Shown here: positions 55,367 to 64,000 of the stretch, one piece after another
How the letters are laid out: each line of letters opens with the position of its first letter
How positions within the stretch are numbered: the first letter of the stretch is position 1
From: Monodelphis domestica
Taxonomy: Eukaryota > Chordata > Mammalia > Didelphimorphia > Didelphidae
NCBI RefSeq assembly: GCF_027887165.1
Contig: NC_077228.1
Coordinates: 385,194,456-385,258,455 of the forward strand
Direction: 5' to 3'
Length of the DNA: 64,000 nucleotides
Position numbers and translations under genes: made by a program
Notes under the pieces: generated by a model
Database searches by the model: none
The model's input: only the letters and a program-made list of their open reading frames with translations
Told to the model about the DNA's origin: nothing

Positions 55367-56071
55367 ATCATGCTTCTTGTCAGCAGAGGGAGTACTTACA
55401 CCAAGAAAATTATAGTTCCTTAAAGTTTGGGTGTATTTGGGCTATACTATATCTTTTTCACTCTAAGGGGGAAATTTTTTTTTAACATAATAACATTCAG
55501 CACCAATTTTTAATCAAATCATTTGTAACATATTAATTTATAGGAAAGAAGTCATTGTGTAATAGTGAATAGAATTATAGTGGAGACAGGAAGACTCGAC
55601 TTCTCAGTACTTCTAGGCATCTCTCTAAGACTGTTAGAGAACCCATATCAATCTGTATCAGTAAAGGGAGTTTTCTCACTAGGAACTCTCCACATCATAG
55701 TCCTGGTTTTCCCCTCCTCCTCTAAATTGAGAAAGTAACACCTTGAAATTGCATCTGACTTTCCATTACTTACAACATGTATTTTGATCTTTTAACTCAA
55801 TTCAATTCAACATTCATTCATTTCCTTGGCACTTAACTAGGGGAAAATTATAAATAAGCCAAGTAAGAAGGGTATTGAAAAGATTGTTAAGGGTCAAATG
55901 TTGTAGAGTGATCAAGGAGGCTGATATCTTGTGGAAAATCCCTGGACTTATTAGCAATTAGAGTTGCCAAAATGAAAAAATGATGTTATCTGGGCCCTGA
56001 ATGAACTTAAAATTAATCAATATGTTCACATAAGTAAAATGCAAAGTAGAACTTGAAAAAGAGAGTATTTA
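55367..56071. other. No recognised element; short SINE stub
   Basis: About 55550-55612 looks like a forward SINE head (GTGTAATAGTGAATAG, GGAGACAGGAAGACTCGAC). The rest is unassigned. Confidence 0.35.
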
Positions 56072-56300
56072 GTTATCTAGTCATTCCAATCCTGTCCAAC
56101 TCTTTGTGACCCCATTTGAGATTTTTTTGGCAAAGATACTGGAGTAGTTTGTCATTTCCTTTTCCAGCTCATTTTAAAGATGAAGATCAAAAACAAACAA
56201 GGTTAAGTGACTTGCCCAGGATCACATAGGTAACAATTAGCTGACACCAGATTTGAACTCAGGAAGATGAGGCTTCCTGACTCCAGGTATAGTAGAGTGC
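56072..56300 (-). repeat. MAR1-like CORE-SINE
   Basis: 'TCCTGTCCAACTCTTTGTGA', 'TTTTTGGCAAAGATACTGGA', 'AAGTGACTTGCCCAGGATCA', 'GATTTGAACTCAGGAAGATG'. Confidence 0.9.
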
Positions 56301-56329
56301 TGCCCAGAAGTGATTAGACTGGATATTAT

Positions 56330-56790
56330 AATGATAATGAGGAGGGAAAGCTCACTTTGAACTCAGTGGTAAGGGGACAATAGTGATCAGGAAAGACTTT
56401 CTGAAGAGAAAACACTTGTCCTGAACCTTACAGATAAAGTAGTAGAGGGAGTATATTCCTGACATAGGTGCTGGCACATAAGTGGATAGAAACACAAGAG
56501 GTCAGGAAAAGATCAGAGAGAACAATGAATAGTTCAATTTGCCAGGAACATAGGGTTCATGAGGGATCCTACAATATGATGATGCTGGAAAGACACATTA
56601 GAAATCTTTTGTTGGAGGCCTTTAAATCACAGGTTAAATTGATATTTTATGTATTAGCCAATAAGGAGCAATGAAATATTGTTGTTGTTTTTTAGTTGGA
56701 GTGATATCAATAATTCAAATAATCAACCACTATTTATTAAATGCCTGCTATGTGCCAGATGATGTCAGAACTATGCATTAAAGATTATTT
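56330..56790 (-). repeat. L2 LINE fragments
   Basis: 56330-56685 resembles an inner L2 3' block (AGGAAAGACTTTCTGAAGAG, TGGAAAGACACATTAG, AATAAGGAGCAATG). 56716-56790 is another 3' tip (CACTATTTATTAAATGCCTG, CTATGTGCCAGATGATGTC), so two L2 copies are present. Confidence 0.45.
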
Positions 56791-57059
56791 TAGGAATAAT
56801 GTGAAAAATGAATTAAAGAAGCAAAATACAAAAAGTCAAGAGAACAATTAGGAGGGTAACATTATTATATTAATTCAGCAGAAAAGATTGGAGATTACTA
56901 CACAGATTTAAGATTTTTCTGTACAGAGATGATAATTAAAATCATTCTTAGCCTTATTCAAAAGACAATCTTTTTATAGAGGCAAGCACTGATTATCTTC
57001 TACCAGCTAATAAAGAATGCTGTCACTGAAGTAAAGGAAATAACCTAAACAGAAAAAGA

Positions 57060-58430
57060 AAATTCAATTAAATAAGCATTTATTAAGCATCTACTATTTT
57101 CAAGGAATTGCATTAGGTGCTGGGGATATAAAGACAAAAATATTTAAAAGAGCTTGCATTTCTTGAGGGATATGATATCAGCACAGAGAGGTATAACATA
57201 AGGTAAAAAGTAAAGTGGACAAAGGAGAGATCAAACATAATGCTCTAAGAATATTTGAGAAGGAAGTACAGTACTCAAATGCCTGAGAAGAGGGGTACAA
57301 AAGGCAACTTAAAGGTTCTGGCCAATCACTGAAGGAAGATAATGATTCTGGAAGACTGAGTTCTGGAAGAGGGAGTGAGTTTCAGATGTGGCAGATGACT
57401 TGTGTAAATTCATAGAGGTGGGAGATGGGCATATCAACTGTAAAAAAGTAACTGTCCAACATAGAATGAATGAAAGGGAATACTATGAAATAAAGCTGAA
57501 AAGATAGGGGAGAACTGGATTTTGAAAAACATTAAAATCCAGGTTTCTAACTTAAATTTAATTCTGCAGGTAATAGGGAGACATGAATGATTTGTTTCTT
57601 TTTGTTTTGTTTTAATTTGGTCATATTTATGTCTTATCAATATTTAACAAATGAATGGAAGTTGTATTGGTGAACAATTAGGTGGAAGAGAAGCAAAATC
57701 AGAGACTATCAAAACAGCCAAGCTAGTGGTAATATGGACTTGAACCCAGACGGCAGCCCTGGGAATAGAGAAAAGGAGATTGATGCAAGAAGTATTATAG
57801 AGTGATGGTGTCAAAATCAAATAGAAATGACAGGCTGAATGTTGACTTAGAAAAATCACACATCTTTTTGTTATTTATTTATTTAGTTAAATTTTTCCAA
57901 TAGCGTTTTAATTTGGTTTTGAATCTACTGGGGAATTTTTCAGGCATGAACCCTAAGTGGTAAGGGAGGAGGGATGGATTTGACACCTTTCTTGTAGAAA
58001 TGGAATTAATGACTTAGAACTGAAAAAAAAAAAAGACTTATGGTTGATTGGATGTGGAGTAGCACAGTATAAACAGAAGGGAGAGATAAAGGTGTGGCGA
58101 ATAAGTGATGGTTCCTGAAATAAAAATAAAAACTTAGAAAGGGGGCATGTATAGAGGGTGGTTGTCTGACGTACTGCTGCTATCTCCTGAGTGAGAAATC
58201 CAGCAAGTAATTATAGCTGAAGGATGGGGATTCAGGAGAGATGTTCAGACTGCATGTATAGATTTGGGAGTATAGGTAATAATTGAACCTATGGGAGCCA
58301 TGGAGTAGATTGTGGAGAGAAAGAGTAAGAAGATTAGTGACTGAGTCTTGGGAATGACTATGTTTAAATGGGAGAAAATAGAATTTCACAGCAGTCGTGG
58401 GGAAGGAGGTGAGGGCAACATGGGTTCTCC
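57060..58430 (-). repeat. Long L2 LINE 3' region
   Basis: Reverse L2: tip 'AATAAGCATTTATTAAGCAT', 'GGTGCTGGGGATATAAAGAC', 'AGAGCTTGCATTTC', 'TAATTCTGCAGGTAATAGGG', then deeper blocks to about 58430 ('GATTCAGGAGAGATGTTCAG', 'TATAGATTTGGGAGTATAGG', 'ATAATTGAACCTATGGGAGC'). The segment around 57590-57960 is less certain and may include other sequence. Confidence 0.5.
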
Positions 58431-59336
58431 AAATGTCCCTCAGATCTATTAGGCCATTAAGGACACATACATCTAATTCTCAATGTCGTATTTAAATCCC
58501 AATAATAAATGACAATTTTGAAGTAATGATGATGGTTTCCAAAGCATAATCTCATAGAATGCTGTCCATATGTACCAAAAACTAAAAAGGAAGTTCATTT
58601 TCAATATGAAATTGTTTCTGGTGAAAAAAAGGCAACAAAGATGTAAAATAATTTTCTTCCTACTCATTTCCCTCTACGGATTTCTTCAAAATCATGCCAT
58701 GAGATGCCAAAAAAACAGCTTCAGACATATCAAAGGCTCTTTTATGTTAAGGGTCTCTAGTCAACTAGATTGAAATGTTCTTTCCCCTAACAAGATAATT
58801 GGCATCCGGTGTGAATAGAAATGCCACTCTTTGGAGTGATCTTTCAAAGTCTATTTTACGAATGTAATGTGTCATATAATATTATTTCATCTGAGTAATG
58901 AAAAAATAAGGTTGTATGTCATCACTCCCATACAAGCACATATTTATGTTGAGTAAAAATTGTTCAATTAAGCCTTCCCTTATGTAAAGAAGCATATTTT
59001 AAGTCAAAATACCAGGAATTTTTTCAAAAGTATTTTTTAATTCCCTTGGATATGAGAAGCAAAACAATCTTTCAGTGATTAAGTGATTAACATATCACTT
59101 TTCATTCCCAAAGTATAAATATTTTTAAAGCCTATTTGTGAGATTTTGCAAAAAAAAAAAAATGAAAATTAAGATAGAGTAAGCAACCTGAGACTTAATC
59201 TGAATTCAAATTCCATGCCTACACTTGGAAGAATAGACTTTAACAATTCAAAGATAGGGTGAGTGTGTCACTCTTGTTATGTGACCAGGACATATGGAGA
59301 AAGAAAATTAATCCTTTTTCATTCAGAAGTTCAGAA
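58431..59336. other. No recognised element
   Basis: Unique AT-rich sequence with a poly-A run near 59150. Confidence 0.4.
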
Positions 59337-59540
59337 AACAGGTCAGCTAAGTGGCTCAGTAGATTGAAAGTCAAGCCTATATATGGGAAGGTCCTGGGTT
59401 CAAATGTGATCTCAGACACCTCTGAGCTCTGTGGCCCTGGGCAAGTGGCTTGACCCTATTGCTTAGCCCTCACTACTCTTCTGCCTTGGAATCGATGCAC
59501 TATATTGATTCTAAGATGGAAAGTAAAGGTTTGAAAAAAC
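59337..59540 (+). repeat. tRNA-headed marsupial SINE (WSINE1/SINE1_MD-like)
   Basis: 'GTCAGCTAAGTGGCTCAGTA', 'GTCCTGGGTTCAAATGTGAT', 'CTGTGGCCCTGGGCAAGTGG', 'CTCTTCTGCCTTGGAATCGA', 'TATTGATTCTAAGATGGAAA'. Confidence 0.9.
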
Positions 59541-59569
59541 ATTCAGCAAATATTTATCTCATTCAAATT

Positions 59570-59712
59570 TCACCTCTGTCATTTACTACCTATGTGACTA
59601 GATAAGTCTTTTGACCTCAGTTTCCTCATATAAAGAATGAGCAAACAAGATTAGATGGCCTTAAAAAAAAGTCCCTTCCAGCTCTAAATCTATGAGCCTA
59701 TGAGTCTATGAA
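59570..59712 (+). repeat. MIR-type SINE 3' part
   Basis: 'CACCTCTGTCATTTACTACC', 'TATGTGACTAGATAAGTCTT', 'GTCCCTTCCAGCTCTAAATC'. Confidence 0.75.
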
Positions 59713-60786
59713 TATCTCTGTGAATGTGATTCTTGAATACTTGAGCACATCATGTCCATGTATATTTCTGAACAAATGCCCCTCCCTTGAACATCCCAAG
59801 ACATCTCTAATTGTTAAATAGTTAATTAGGAGGTGGTCCACCAAACAATACATTCCTCTCCATTCCTATGTCATGGGGAACAGGTACAGAGGAAAAGAAC
59901 CCTTGTCTCCTTCATTTATTAATCAAACTCTATTAAACGGAAGTGCATTCTTTGGGATTCCTAAGAACAAAGAAAATACAAAAAGCAGTAGATTGGATGG
60001 AATCTCTGACCCACAATGCAGACAGAAATTATAGGAAATGAGTGAAACCTTCTTAATCCAGGGCCCTGGTGTAGGAATTAATACAGTGTGTAAAAAAAAA
60101 TTCTCACAAAGCACAATTCAATTTATATTCATAATAAAAATGGATCATTCAATAAAAGGTTAAATTATATTTAGAATGCTTTGCTTAGGAAAGAAAGGGC
60201 ATATACAATATATGATAGAAAAATTTCCACCCCTAATGGCTAAAATAAAAAATTACCTCACTCTTCTTCCAGGTATACTCCTCTCCTTCAAATAATCTTC
60301 ATATGCAAAGCTTCAGATATCTCATCATTCCAGGCACCATCCCTTAAGTTTATCAATGTCCCTTCTAAAATGTGATGTTTAGGATAGCATATAATAGGTA
60401 GCACTCAGAGCAGAATGTAGCCACATTATCATCTCTCTCTTGATTTTGTGTCTTATTACAAACACAGCTATTTATTTAAGTAAAAAAAAAAATACATTCT
60501 TGAGGGGTATTTTGGTCCAATCTCTTTGAAGTAAAGATAAATTCACTCATATCTTTGAAATATATTCTAAATAATTAAAAAAAACAGAGCAGTACCTCAT
60601 TTATCAGTCATCCTTGAGGAATTAATAAATTTCCATGTAAGTGAAATATATTAAATATTTCATATTAATAGTTTTGAATGTAATTCTTTGGGGGATTATG
60701 GGAGTGGTCAAATCTGAGTTTTCATTTTGATTTTATTTCCTATGACAAGAAAGTTATAAGTAACTGTTCTTCAAGTAGTAGCCTTA
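59713..60786. other. Unique sequence, no recognised element
   Basis: AT-rich with short A-runs. Chance ORFs only. Confidence 0.4.
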
Positions 60787-60915
60787 CGTGATTGTCTAGG
60801 GTACAGAGATTAAGTGACTTGCCCAGAGCCCCAAAATCAATAATTATCAAACACAGGACTTGAACATGTCATCTTAACTCTAAGATCATTTCTCTATCCA
60901 CTAACTCAGACCACT
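60787..60915 (-). repeat. MIR-type SINE fragment
   Basis: 'GATTAAGTGACTTGCCCAGA', 'CACAGGACTTGAACATGTCA', TCTCTATCCACTAACTCAGA. Confidence 0.6.
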
Positions 60916-62079
60916 TCTCACTTAAGGATCTTATGAACACATATAAGCAGAAAAAGGTCCAATTCATTGAATAAAAGCTATGGGTTAAAATAAACCCTAA
61001 TTAGGATAAAATAAACCCCAATTAGGATACCAGAAAAGAAAAAAGCAATTTACTAGCCACAACAGTGACCTCATAATTAGTATTGGATAGATTACCCCCA
61101 AAAAATCATCACCTCCCATTATAAGTATGCTGAAGAAAATAAAGGAAAATGCATAGTAGGGTTTTTTCTTCATCAATAAGGAAGAAATAATAACAACAAA
61201 ATAATAAAAAGCAACAGTGTAGATACATCCATGAAGAGAGTCATGAAATAGTGAATTTGTTGAGAAATAAAATTGTTCTTCTGGAAGAATAAGTAAAAGA
61301 ATAAAAATTAAATGGAAGAATGAAAAACAAAAAGGGAAAATAGATCAAAGGGCAGCTCAACTGGGAGAAGTCAACTTCCCAACAACAGTAGTAACAGAAG
61401 AAAAGAACAATGGTGCCCAATGACAACTTCATCACTATTTGACTCCCCCCATTCCTCCCCCAATAGATCCTAACTACCATATCCCAGGAATCATTGAAGA
61501 ACATTTTCCATCATTATCAGAATTAAAGGGAAGATAATAGGCAGATAATATACAGGACACCAAAAACAATGAACTGCTATCAACCCAGGGGTTGATATTT
61601 GTACACTCCAGATGTATAGTGACAAAGAGATTGTTCCAAAGACTTTGATGAAAAAAAAAACACCAATATGAATTGCAGGGAATTTCTTTATGCAAGATGG
61701 GACATAACACAAATGGATAAAATATGATGTATCAGCAATCAAGGGAAACTGAACATCATTCCAAATCAGTTTCTCAGCTAAGCTGGGAATGCCTTTCCAG
61801 AACAAAAGATAGACTAATGATTTGAGTTGGCAGATAAAAGAAAAAATAAGAGAAAATCAACAAATTAACATACTAAAACCAAGAATACAATATGAAATTA
61901 TCAGAGTTAAAGAAGAAATTGAAAAAAATCAAGTAAATAAATAAAATTAAGTAAAATTAAGAAACCATTAGCAAATGAATTCAATTGTGAAGATGGAAAA
62001 AAGAAATTACCAAAGTAAAAAAAGAGATATTAAAGGTAATGAAGAATAAATAATCAGAGACTATTATGCTTGATATATA
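60916..62079. other. Mostly unrecognised A-rich sequence
   Basis: About 61800-62050 is A-rich with AAGAAATTGAAAAAAATC-type runs that could be a worn L1 ORF1 coiled-coil region, but I cannot support that. Overlapping minus ORFs of 78-104 codons (61474-61805) have no recognised domain. Confidence 0.35.
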
Positions 62080-62520
62080 GAAGAGCATGTTTCATGTTTG
62101 AGCTGGCCTAAAACCAGAAGGATCTGGGTTCAACTCTCTCTCTTGAAACTTACTGAATGTATAGTCCTAGGAAAATTACTTAACATGCCACTTTACATTG
62201 ATTTCCTCATGCAGGAGCTCCATAAAACAATGACATCCTGAATCCTATCTATGTTCCAGTCTCTATCCTACTCCAATGTAGAACAATAAAATAAAAGAAA
62301 AAATAAAAGAAATTGATAGATATTTACAAAAATATAAAATACTCAAGGGGAAATAAAAAACTATGCAATAGAGAAACTGAATAGGTTATGAATGAGCTAT
62401 CGTGTAAAATACGAGGCAGTTAAAAAATGGTAGGTATAGGCTGGCCTTGGAATCAGGAAGACCTAAATTCTGAATCCACCTCTAAACTGTCTAATCTGAG
62501 CAATCACTAAATTTCTAACA
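62080..62520 (+). repeat. Two degraded SINE copies
   Basis: 62080-62260: 'ACCAGAAGGATCTGGGTTCA', 'TAGTCCTAGGAAAATTACTT'. 62420-62520: 'GCCTTGGAATCAGGAAGACC', AATCACTAAATTTC. Confidence 0.5.
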
Positions 62521-62559
62521 GTTCAATGGCAACTTTCTATTACTATAAATTACAGAGAA

Positions 62560-62820
62560 GTTACTAATCTGAATAGACACAAAGTGTGAAGGAGAGGAAA
62601 AGATCATTAATAACCAAGATTTTAGACCTGGCAACTGGAAAGAGAGTGATGTCATTGAAATAACATAAACAGGTGATTTAAGAGGAAGGTCAGATTTGGA
62701 AATAGAGAGGTAGAAAAATGAGTTCAATTTTAAGTATATTGAATTTAAGTAAGTGTCAATAAATATAGGCCTGAAGCTCAGAGGAGAAGTTAGAACTGGT
62801 GAAATAGAGCTAGGAATGAT
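62560..62820 (-). repeat. L2 LINE fragment
   Basis: 'GGAAGGTCAGATTTGGAAAT', 'ATGAGTTCAATTTTAAGTAT', 'GCCTGAAGCTCAGAGGAGAA' follow the inner L2 block order (reverse). Confidence 0.4.
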
Positions 62821-62829
62821 TCAAACAGG

Positions 62830-63200
62830 AACAACTTTTTTCCTTTTTTTATTCAAAATTTTAAAAAGCAAATAAAACAAGCATTTCCCCATATTGAGAA
62901 AAAGATTATACATAAATGGAATCACAAATCTCATGTGTTTAGCATACTTTTCTTCAAATCTACATAATCAATCCTGCCTACAAGTGTCCCAGTCCTTCCC
63001 CATGCTCCCCATATCACAAAAAGTATCATTAGGGAAACCAACATGTTCATATAAAATAAGTCTTTCATGTTTCACCTTTCAATTTACTTTCTGCAGGTAA
63101 CATTAATGGTTTGTTCTTCCAGGACTAATTCTATAGTTGTATACAATGTTCTGATTTTACTCATTTTTTCACTGTTCATTATCTTGGGGTTTTTTCCCAT
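62830..63200 (-). mobile_element. Older L1 3' end
   Basis: Reverse L1 3' UTR and last ORF2 bases: near 63120-63180, 'CTATAGTTGTATACAATGTT' and 'CTGATTTTACTCATTTTTTC' correspond to 'TCTGTGTATAATGTTCTCCT' and 'GGTTCTGCTCCTCTCGCTCT' at 40788-40828. It adjoins, and is probably broken by, the next L1. Confidence 0.5.
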
Positions 63201-63239
63201 TTGTTTTGGGTTTTTATAGATTTTTTTATCTGATACTTT

Positions 63240-64000
63240 ATTTTTCATTGTAAGCTAGTTATTTAGTCAATTTAGAACATTATTCATTGGTTACAAGAAT
63301 CATATTCTTTCCCTCCCTTCCCTCTGTACAAAACCTTTAAAATTTGATGTAATCAAAATTATTTATTTTACATTTTGTGATTTTCTCTAGCTCTTGCTTG
63401 GTTTTAAAATCTTTCATTTCTCAAAGATGAGACATGTATACTATTCTGTGTTCACCTACTTTACTTATAGTTTTCTTCTTTATATTCAAGTCATTCACCC
63501 ATTCTGAGTTTATCTATATGTAGGTGTAAGATGTTGATCCAAACCTAATCTCTCCCATACTGTCTTCTAATTTTCCCATCAGTTTTTATCAGATAGTGGA
63601 TTTTGGTCCCAAAAGCTGGGATCTTTGGGCTTATCATAGACAGTTTTGATGAGGTCACTTACCCCTAGTCTATTCCACTGATCCTCTTTTCTGTCTCTTA
63701 GCCAATACCAAATTGTTTTGATGACCACTGCTTTATAGTATAGTTTGAGATCTGGGACTGCAAGGCCACCTTCCTTAGCATTTTTTTTTCATGATTTCCC
63801 TGGATATCCTTGATCTTTTGTTCTTCCAAATGAACTTTGTTATGTTTTTTTCTAATTCAGTAAAAAAGTTTTTTGGTAGTTCACTGGGTATGGCACTAAA
63901 TAAGTAAATTAATTCAGGTAGGACTGTCATTTTTATTATGTTAGCTCATCCTACCCATGAATATTCTATGTTTTTCCAATTGTTTAGATCTAGTTTTAAT
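63240..64000 (-). mobile_element. L1 (3' UTR fused to ORF2) running off the window
   Basis: 63250-63312 matches the L1 3' UTR (compare 40430-40495: 'ATTATTCATT', 'TTTCCCTCCCTTCC'). From 63313 the match jumps to ORF2 sequence equivalent to 41512 onward ('GTACAAAACC', 'AATTTGATGTAATC', 'TATTTATTTTACATTTTGTG') and stays colinear to the window end (equivalent of about 42200). About 1 kb, including the Cys motif and the ORF2 C-terminus, is missing. Confidence 0.85.

Noticed and set aside
61474-61805. Overlapping minus ORFs of 78-104 codons
   Set aside because: They are hydrophobic, low-complexity translations of A-rich DNA with no recognisable family.

Overview
The window is vertebrate nuclear DNA and almost certainly marsupial (Metatheria). 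It is AT-rich, has no dense coding, and is crowded with marsupial-type repeats. These are tRNA-headed SINEs (WSINE1/SINE1_MD-like), MAR1-like CORE-SINEs ending in an ACAAC-rich tail, MIR/THER SINEs, L2 and CR1/L3 LINE remnants, a marsupial-type L1 lineage, hAT-type DNA element remnants and solo LTRs of old endogenous retroviruses. Family names come from pattern memory, not a database search. I see no intact host protein gene, no convincing exon set and no functional RNA gene. The region reads as a gene desert or a large intron.

Layout. 1-15 kb: mostly unique AT-rich sequence with SINEs, two L2 3' ends each split by a MAR1-like SINE, an L1 3' end split by a solo LTR (4755-5572), and an hAT remnant inside a MIR. 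15-26 kb: an L1 3' fragment, a solo LTR (17307-17782), several microsatellites, and a 5' L1/HAL1-like element (21250-22852). 25.6-38.3 kb: an L2 3' end carrying an hAT element with an 8-bp duplication, then five LTR-type segments (four confident), CR1/L3 fragments and an old L1 3' end.

40.4-47.6 kb is the most informative part. A full-length L1 on the minus strand (40409-46840), flanked by a perfect 16-bp target duplication, lies inside a solo LTR (40363-47558) that has its own 4-bp duplication. The L1 carries a GC-rich 5' UTR, ORF1 and ORF2 (endonuclease, reverse transcriptase, C-terminal Cys motif), but both ORFs are broken.

47.6-64 kb: SINEs with clear target duplications, another solo LTR (49141-49685), a processed pseudogene of the OTU deubiquitinase OTUD6B (about 51849-52591, minus strand), a long purine tract, many L2 remnants, and at the right edge an L1 running off the window with an internal deletion of about 1 kb.

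No new biological system was found. The value of the window is its layered insertion history. Eight solo LTRs can be bounded to the base by TG...CA-type ends and 4-bp duplications (one with a decayed final base and a one-mismatch duplication). Several insertion-in-insertion cases give relative ages.
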